From NCBI GenBank assembly GCA_031386985.1, contig JANNCV010000020.1:124001-188000 (forward strand): 64,000 bases of DNA. Reading direction: 5' to 3'. This stretch comes from JANJUB01 sp031386985 (GTDB lineage: Bacteria; Armatimonadota; Fimbriimonadia; Fimbriimonadales; Fimbriimonadaceae). Numbering within the stretch: the first letter of the stretch is position 1; each line of letters begins with the position of its first letter. Of the stretch, positions 58,632 through 64,000 are shown piece by piece. The position numbers were made by a program, and so were the translations under genes. The notes under the pieces are model-generated. The model was given only the letters and a program-made list of their open reading frames with translations. It was not told the origin of the DNA and did no database searches.

Positions 58632-61220
58632 CCTCAAACTCTCCCAGTTCATCGCCGCATTAAACACCATCGCCCACGACCCCTGAGTGCTTTGCCTCCA
58701 CATCGGGTTGATGGCGAAAAGCAGCACATTGCCCTTACCCACTGGGCATTGAACCAACGCCGCCTTGCCCGCGAGCTCTTCTCCCTTATCCAGCGCCCCA
58801 CTAACCAATAACTTATCCAAACCCGCAAACCGCAGCAAAACCTGAGGCCGCGATCCTTGTGCGGGCGGCGTCTGGGCCGGGGAGTCTCCTGGTAACGAAC
58901 GAGCCATGTGCGGCGGGCGACCCTGAACGACGTCGGGATCGGTCAAATCGCCCCGGCCCGTGGCCCGGCCCGTCTGGTTTCCACCGCGCCCACCTCCACC
59001 ACCGCCACCTAACGACAGCAAAGGTGTTTCGGAGAAATAGACCCCAACCGTGTCGTCGTAACTCGCCAAAATCGGATTGGTTTTCGCCGCGTTCTCGGCA
59101 AGGAAAACGCCACCGGGGGCAAACAAAGCCGATGGAGGCGTGATGGTAACCCCGGACACGAGCCCATATTGAATCGGAACGGCACACGTGTCACCGATGC
59201 AAATGAACAATCCGCCTTCGTTCACAAACTTCTGCAAGTTGAGCATGCCTTTAAGCTCGATTCCGCCGCGAATGTTATCGCTTTGGGTTTTTATCCCTCC
59301 GATAGTTGGGCCGCCGAGATGGGGGAAGCCTTCGAGCGATTTCCAAGGAATGGGTTCCCCTTCGCTGGTCACCCCGTTTACAATAGCTTGAGCACTCCCA
59401 CCGGTCGGTGAGAGAATGATCACGTCAAACTTCGATTTCAAGTCGGCATTATCACGCAGATCATGAGTTGAGATGTAAGTGTAAGGCACGCCCGCAGCTT
59501 CAAACGCCATCCGAACCCATCCTTCGTCTTGGGTGCTTTGCCACGTGTGTACGAGGGCGACGCGACCCATTTTTGCTTTATCAAACGGAAACGGTTGAGC
59601 CTCCACCCATTTCGCCGGTTCGCGGTTTGTGGTTTTCGTTAAGATCGCCCTATCGGTCACACGGACAGAGTTCACATCAAACAGCGGCCCCAGTGTCCAA
59701 CCCGTGTCATCGTAAGGGCTCGGATCATCGGCCCGGTAATACTGCTTATCCAAAAGCATATCCGCCATCCGGCAATAGGGCTGGTCCATTCGGACGACGA
59801 GCGAGCCCTTGGGTTGCCCCGCGAAATCTTCGCTCAGATAGCTCACCTCAACGCCTTGCCGATTCATAAGCGTTTTCAGCTCGCCCAAATTCCAATCCCT
59901 TCCCTTTTTTACCGAGAGAATATAAGCAGATGGGCCCTCATTCCAGGGCTTCAAAACGCTTCGCTTTGACTTCAAATAGTAGTTGTGAAGGAATTTCACC
60001 CGGTTCATCGCCAAGTTGTGCATCCCCAGAAGCACGCCTGATTGCATCAAGTTTGTGTTATTGCGCAAGCTCCAACGAACGCTCGAAAGCGGTGGGTTGG
60101 GCCGGAACCATTGGCGCGTGGTTTGGTTGCCAACATTGATCACGCGCGTATCAGCGCCACTGCCGCCTTGAGTTTCATAGAAGCGCCCAATCGCGTTGTG
60201 CCCGTTGGCGATGTAAAAAGCATAGTTCGGAGCCCAACCATCGTAGAATCCATGCGTCCAAACGCCGGGAACGCCGCGCTTGGTCATTTCATCCACCTCG
60301 TTGTAAGCCATCAAGTGCCACTCATCAATCGTAATCGGATCAAGCCACGCGTTGTAAGGCCCGGTTCCGGTGGAGATGTAAAGAAACGGCACCGATTCGT
60401 GCAAATCGTGAAGCACGGTCGGATGAAACTGAAGCCAAGTATTAACAAGGTTCTTCGAAAGCGCGAGCCCCATTCCTACGTTGTCCCGATTGTTGTCATG
60501 CGCAACATACTGGCCCCAATAAAGTAGCGGTATGGCTGGTTTCGTCGGGTTTTTCTTTCGGTACAGGTAGGTATCCACATACCGATCACGCCCATCCACG
60601 TCAAGCACCGGCGTCAACATGACTACGGAATTCTTGCGAATATCCTTAATGAAAGCGGTTTCTTCGACGGCGAGGCGATAGGCCAACTCCATAAGCATTT
60701 CGGGCGGGCCCGCTTCGGGGGAGTGCATTCCGGCGGTGGCGTAGTAAATCGGAAGACCTTCGGCCTGCAGTTTTTCAGCAAGCGCGTCGGCTCCGTCCAG
60801 CTTTCCGTTGCCCTTGTATTGGGCAAGTTTGCGTGGATCACCGAGTAGATCGTTGATTTCAGCGATGCGACGAATCCGCTTAAGGTTCGATTCATCGCTA
60901 ATGATCACAACAATCATCTCGCGGCCATCTTCGCTCTTTCCCATGGTTTGCACCATGACTCGGCTCGAAGCCTTGTCGAGCTCGTGCATATAGGCGTTGA
61001 TCTCTTCAACGTGATGCAGATTGTTGGGCGCACCAATGATGTCGCCGAAATGCTTTAGCGGGCTTGGCACTTTGGTGCTGGCGGGAAGATGATCTACGAG
61101 TTCCGTGAGAAAGAAAGGCTCGGTTGTGTATTCCTTTATCTTCTTGCCATAAGCTTCATCGTTTTGGGAGAAAGCATACGCGGCAAAGAGGGCAAGAGAA
61201 AGCGAAAGCAGACGACGCAT
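58629..61220 (-). CDS. M14 family zinc carboxypeptidase
   Basis: An exported metallopeptidase of about 863 residues. I use the ATG at 61218-61220, which starts a clean signal peptide (MRRLLSLSLALFAAYAFSQ); the frame is open upstream to 61301. The zinc site is visible as AGMHSPEAGPPEM (His-x-x-Glu) and, later, HDLHESVPFLYIS as the third ligand region. The C-terminal half has a class I glutamine-amidotransferase-like domain and a Gly-rich loop (GGGGGGGRGGN). A TAAAAT box lies 5 bases before the ATG, suggesting a leaderless mRNA. Confidence 0.85.
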   Translation of the reverse strand: MRRLLSLSLALFAAYAFSQNDEAYGKKIKEYTTEPFFLTELVDHLPASTKVPSPLKHFGDIIGAPNNLHHVEEINAYMHELDKASSRVMVQTMGKSEDGREMIVVIISDESNLKRIRRIAEINDLLGDPRKLAQYKGNGKLDGADALAEKLQAEGLPIYYATAGMHSPEAGPPEMLMELAYRLAVEETAFIKDIRKNSVVMLTPVLDVDGRDRYVDTYLYRKKNPTKPAIPLLYWGQYVAHDNNRDNVGMGLALSKNLVNTWLQFHPTVLHDLHESVPFLYISTGTGPYNAWLDPITIDEWHLMAYNEVDEMTKRGVPGVWTHGFYDGWAPNYAFYIANGHNAIGRFYETQGGSGADTRVINVGNQTTRQWFRPNPPLSSVRWSLRNNTNLMQSGVLLGMHNLAMNRVKFLHNYYLKSKRSVLKPWNEGPSAYILSVKKGRDWNLGELKTLMNRQGVEVSYLSEDFAGQPKGSLVVRMDQPYCRMADMLLDKQYYRADDPSPYDDTGWTLGPLFDVNSVRVTDRAILTKTTNREPAKWVEAQPFPFDKAKMGRVALVHTWQSTQDEGWVRMAFEAAGVPYTYISTHDLRDNADLKSKFDVIILSPTGGSAQAIVNGVTSEGEPIPWKSLEGFPHLGGPTIGGIKTQSDNIRGGIELKGMLNLQKFVNEGGLFICIGDTCAVPIQYGLVSGVTITPPSALFAPGGVFLAENAAKTNPILASYDDTVGVYFSETPLLSLGGGGGGGRGGNQTGRATGRGDLTDPDVVQGRPPHMARSLPGDSPAQTPPAQGSRPQVLLRFAGLDKLLVSGALDKGEELAGKAALVQCPVGKGNVLLFAINPMWRQSTQGSWAMVFNAAMNWESLR

Positions 61221-61225
61221 AACGC

Positions 61226-61231
61226 ATTTTA
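61226..61231 (-). promoter_or_regulatory. Candidate -10 box TAAAAT before the M14 peptidase
   Basis: TAAAAT on the minus strand, 5 bases before the ATG at 61218-61220, without a ribosome binding site between. Confidence 0.35.
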
Positions 61232-61253
61232 GCCGAAGGTTCGCGTAAAAGAT

Positions 61254-61289
61254 GCGGGAGCTCCGAAAGGAGAGAAGGGATGCTCCCGC
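61254..61289 (-). terminator. Nested hairpin between hutI and the M14 gene
   Basis: GCGGGAGC (61254-61261) pairs perfectly with GCTCCCGC (61282-61289), and a CTCC-GAAA-GGAG stem lies inside, overlapping the outer stem by one base. On the minus strand the stem is followed by ATCTTTTAC, so it may end hutI transcripts, though it is 140 bases behind that stop. The rest of 61221-61425 shows no gene. Confidence 0.4.
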
Positions 61290-61425
61290 TATTCTCTTCA
61301 TCCAATACCTTCCCGCGATCTATGTTGCGATTGCTGCCGCAGGCTGGGATACTGGTGTTGCCACTTACATGATACAACGTTTTTGTTCGGTTTTGTTCCT
61401 TTTTCGATGGAAATGTATAGGTTTG

Positions 61426-62634
61426 TTAAGCCACATGAACTCCAGAAACATAGGCTCGCCAAAGTTGATTCACCCCAAAGTGATAAGCGATTTCCCGATA
61501 ATCGGCGATATCCCAGATCGTGAAATCTGCCTGTTTACCCGCCTCCAGCGAGCCCAACTGCTCCCCTCTGCATAGAGAGTAAGCCGCGTTTATCGTAACG
61601 GCGCTGAGTGCCTCCGCCGGGGTCATTTTCATCTGGGTGCAAGCCAGGTTCATCACCATCGGAATGCTCGGAGTTGGCGAGGACCCTGGGTTGAAATCGG
61701 TAGCCAAGACAACAGGTAACCCCTGATTAATCATTTGGCGGGCCTCGGGATACTTCGTTTTGCCAAGCGCATAAACGGAGGCCGGAAGCAAAACCGGAAA
61801 TGTCCTGCTCTGGGCCAAAGCTTTAATGCCATCCGAATCAGTCTGCTCGAGATGATCGGCTGATGTCGCACCTAACTCAACCGCCAAGGTGGCTCCGCCG
61901 TTCTGGGTGAGTTGATCAACGTGCATTCTAATGCCCAACCCAAGGGCCCGGACCTTGCCCATCACTCGCCTGGCATCATCGTGAGTGAAAAATCCATCCT
62001 CCACGAAAATGTCCGCAAACTCGGCCAGTCCTCCCCGGGCAACTTCGGGCAGAATCTCCTCGCAAACGCAAGATACGTATTTGTTGCGGGCCATTTCAGG
62101 AGGAACGGCGTGGGCGGCAAGAACCGTTGAAATCACCCGGAGGGGCGCGGGCCCAGTTAGAGTTCGCAGCATGCGAATTTCGGTTTCAAGATCAAGTCCG
62201 TAACCCGACTTTGCTTCAATCGTGGTTATGCCTCCGGCTAGAAACCAGCGACAATGCTTTTCAAATTTCTCTCTCAGCGCGTCGTCAGTTGCCGCTCGCG
62301 TTTGCCGAACCGAGGATTGAATGCCACCTCCGCTCTTGGAAATCTGCTCATAAGTTGCCCCGCTCGCCCTCATTTCGAACTCATCAAGCCGATCTCCGCC
62401 CCAAACCGGATGAGTATGGGCGTCCACGAAACCGGGTAGCACAACCCTGCCGCCCGCATCAAGGGTGTCCTCATCCGCTTCGAATGCCCCCTTCGGACCG
62501 GTCGCCACGATGAGTCCGTTCTCGATCAGCATCGCGGCATCGGGGATTACCGCCAACTCGCGCATCGCTCGCCCGCGCCGGGGGCCGGGCTCACCCCCCA
62601 GCGTCACAAGTTGACCAATATTGGTGACGAGCAT
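61426..62634 (-). CDS. hutI: Imidazolonepropionase
   Basis: A 402-residue amidohydrolase that opens imidazolonepropionate to formiminoglutamate in histidine breakdown. Marks: the metal site GFVDAHTHPVWGGDR (about 64-78), MRASGATYEQISKSGGGIQSS-type text (about 83-103), TIEAKSGYGLD (about 137-147) and VLATDFNPGSSPTPSIP (about 310-326). The start ATG is at 62634. hutH, hutU and hutG are not in the window. Confidence 0.95.
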   Translation of the reverse strand: MLVTNIGQLVTLGGEPGPRRGRAMRELAVIPDAAMLIENGLIVATGPKGAFEADEDTLDAGGRVVLPGFVDAHTHPVWGGDRLDEFEMRASGATYEQISKSGGGIQSSVRQTRAATDDALREKFEKHCRWFLAGGITTIEAKSGYGLDLETEIRMLRTLTGPAPLRVISTVLAAHAVPPEMARNKYVSCVCEEILPEVARGGLAEFADIFVEDGFFTHDDARRVMGKVRALGLGIRMHVDQLTQNGGATLAVELGATSADHLEQTDSDGIKALAQSRTFPVLLPASVYALGKTKYPEARQMINQGLPVVLATDFNPGSSPTPSIPMVMNLACTQMKMTPAEALSAVTINAAYSLCRGEQLGSLEAGKQADFTIWDIADYREIAYHFGVNQLWRAYVSGVHVA

Positions 62635-62655
62635 CTACCTTGAGTGTGACACCAA

Positions 62656-62686
62656 CAAAAAAGCCCCTGCCTGGTTTGGCGGGGCT
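62656..62686 (-). terminator. Intrinsic terminator behind the PilX-like gene
   Basis: On the minus strand AGCCCCGCC pairs with GGCAGGGGCT over a short loop, followed by TTTTTT (62662 to 62657). It lies 28 bases behind the stop of the partial gene and 22 bases before the hutI start. Confidence 0.88.
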
Positions 62687-62713
62687 CCTTTCCATTTGGG
62701 AATCAACTCCGGA

Positions 62714-64000
62714 TCAGCGCATCTTTCGCCAGGAAAGCCGATCATACAGGCCAGTGGTTGGGAAGTATGGCGGCGGATAGTCGGCTAGACGGGGGTCATA
62801 CCAATAGTTCTTCGCGAAGCCGCTCACAATCGCTCCCGTAGAGCCATTGAACGTTCCCACGGGGCCACGTGCCTTTTGAATGATTCCACCTACAATTTTG
62901 AGCGTGCCGACGGCGCGCGTGTCATAGCTCGCCGCCGAGAAGCTTCCGTTTGTGGTTGATGAGCTACCCGCCAAAATCTGGGCATCAATTTCTAAGTTGG
63001 TTGGACAGGAAGTAGACATTGTTACGTTCCTCGCAATGAGGCCAAGGGTGCCGGGAGTTAGATTCACGATATCGTTGATGGGTAGGGCCGGGTTTGGAGC
63101 CGATTGATAAACGATGTTTCCTGTAACCGTTATGTTTTTGCCCGCGTTCGTGTCTGCGGCAATGGTGTAAGCGTTTCTGGCCGTTATCGAAACGGGGCTT
63201 GAAGACAGCTTGTTATCGCCAATCGTCCCCGCCAACGATGTGATGTTCCCGTTGCTGTATAGAACGCCCGTGCCCGCCCCGGCGATCGTGGTAATCGCCC
63301 CTGATCCAACCTGAACGGAGCGCGTATTGTTGGTCAGATTGACGGTGACCTTCGTGGAAGTAGAACCTTGACCAATCGTGAAGACTTGGTTGCCACTAAC
63401 AACCGACATTGCGACTGTTGAGTCTCCCTTTACGTAAATGCCACCGGACGCCGGAACGTAAACTCCGTCTGTGCCAGGGAAACCGCTTGTGCTACCCCAC
63501 CCCGCATCGCGCTGAGCATCGGATGACGCCGGCATCGGGATCGGATCTACATTAAGCTGATATCCACGGCTACCATTTTTGTAGACCTTTAGAAAGTCAG
63601 CTTCTGTAGTCGGGCTGCCAGGGTTGTAGTTCATGCTTGGTCCCGCCGCGGTCACCATGTCATCAAAGATTGATTGGGTCGAGCCGTTGTAGTTAATCTG
63701 GAAGTTGCTGCCGCCCGCATTGTTGCTATGGGCAGGGCCGCGTATCTTATCGAACCGAAAGAACCAGATTGCGCCACCGGTAATGGATGAAACCTCTGAG
63801 TCTGTGAAATACGCGTATTTACCGAAAGATTGTTGGCGAGCCACGATTTCAATAGTCTCCGTCGCCCCATAAATCGTGCCGACAGAGAGAATCTTGTAGC
63901 TCTTTAAAATTGCGCCGGAGTTGGTGGCGAAGGGGGTGACCGTTACGGTGTAAGTTCCTGCGCCAAGCGATTGTGCGCCACCAAAGGGGCTCAGTGTGCT
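62714..64000 (-). CDS. Secreted PilX-like/filament-associated protein (partial)
   Basis: A secreted protein whose 5' end is outside the window. The frame is open right through the window edge, so the GTG at 63844 is internal and not the start. The visible 428 residues include GAGTYTVTVTP and EIVARQQSFGKYAYFTDSE near the beginning, then IRGPAHSNNAGGSNFQIN, DGVYVPASGGIYVKGD, and a long Ser/Thr/Asn-rich beta-strand region with many V/I-Thr repeats. This resembles PilX/DUF4900-type proteins of Armatimonadota, linked to pilus assembly, but this is recollection. The gene ends at a strong terminator. Confidence 0.6.
   Translation of the reverse strand, partial: STLSPFGGAQSLGAGTYTVTVTPFATNSGAILKSYKILSVGTIYGATETIEIVARQQSFGKYAYFTDSEVSSITGGAIWFFRFDKIRGPAHSNNAGGSNFQINYNGSTQSIFDDMVTAAGPSMNYNPGSPTTEADFLKVYKNGSRGYQLNVDPIPMPASSDAQRDAGWGSTSGFPGTDGVYVPASGGIYVKGDSTVAMSVVSGNQVFTIGQGSTSTKVTVNLTNNTRSVQVGSGAITTIAGAGTGVLYSNGNITSLAGTIGDNKLSSSPVSITARNAYTIAADTNAGKNITVTGNIVYQSAPNPALPINDIVNLTPGTLGLIARNVTMSTSCPTNLEIDAQILAGSSSTTNGSFSAASYDTRAVGTLKIVGGIIQKARGPVGTFNGSTGAIVSGFAKNYWYDPRLADYPPPYFPTTGLYDRLSWRKMR

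Noticed and set aside
63652..63844. GTG at 63844 as start of the last gene
   Set aside because: The frame is open to the window edge with coherent protein text upstream, so this codon is internal.
1..64000. CRISPR array or insertion sequence
   Set aside because: No spaced identical repeats, transposase or target duplications were seen; the short arrays at 24348, 57463 and 58556 have no spacers.

Overview
The window is a 64 kb piece of a bacterial chromosome with moderate GC content. It is densely packed, with many 1-4 base overlaps between neighbouring genes. The mix of DUF1800/DUF1501 secretory partners, SLH-type fragments, HAF-like secreted proteins, a PilX-like secreted protein, GH29/GH20 hydrolases and a cytochrome c maturation operon suggests a free-living, diderm environmental bacterium. 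Armatimonadota (Fimbriimonas-like) is my best guess, but it rests on gene-family recollection only. No rRNA, tRNA, CRISPR array, phage or insertion sequence was found.

Layout: (1) 1-7.7 kb: end of a membrane protein, then on the minus strand an S9 peptidase, an orphan ABC solute-binding lipoprotein, a P1B-4 metal ATPase, a small unknown protein and a GH29 fucosidase. (2) 7.7-15.7 kb: a spermidine-synthase-like membrane protein, then a minus-strand run ccmE-ccmF-panD-pyrE-O-antigen ligase-methyltransferase. (3) 15.8-27.1 kb: mainly plus strand: secreted unknown, YprB-like exonuclease, HDOD, Ppx/GppA, a conserved unknown, a MESH1-like HD hydrolase and three-domain LigD, then ftsY-selA; a trans-sulfuration enzyme and a small lipoprotein lie on the minus strand. 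(4) 27.2-34.6 kb: minus strand: GH20, pxpC/pxpA/pxpB, MlaE-type permease, lipB, rhaA. (5) 34.7-50.4 kb: secreted HAF-like protein, ABC exporter, SLH fragments, a cyclase-STAND ATPase, tmRNA, a GGDEF/HD-GYP protein, MerR regulator, TPR glycosyltransferase, a degenerate NodB protein and a secreted nuclease-like protein. (6) 50.4-50.9 kb: a 520-base non-coding block full of nested perfect helices, probably a large structured RNA. (7) 50.9-64 kb: a serine hydrolase and its divergent regulator, DUF1800/DUF1501, DacB, DUF5658-like protein, gapA, M14 peptidase, hutI and a partial PilX-like protein.

Three things stand out beyond ordinary annotation: the orphan structured RNA candidate at 50.4-50.9 kb; three intergenic patches of 8-9 base iterated units just behind stop codons (24.35, 57.46 and 58.56 kb), two with a mirrored return array; and a recurrent -10-like hexamer 5-9 bases before start codons, which points to widespread leaderless transcription. 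CcmE also carries the unusual Cys-x-x-x-Tyr haem-binding motif.
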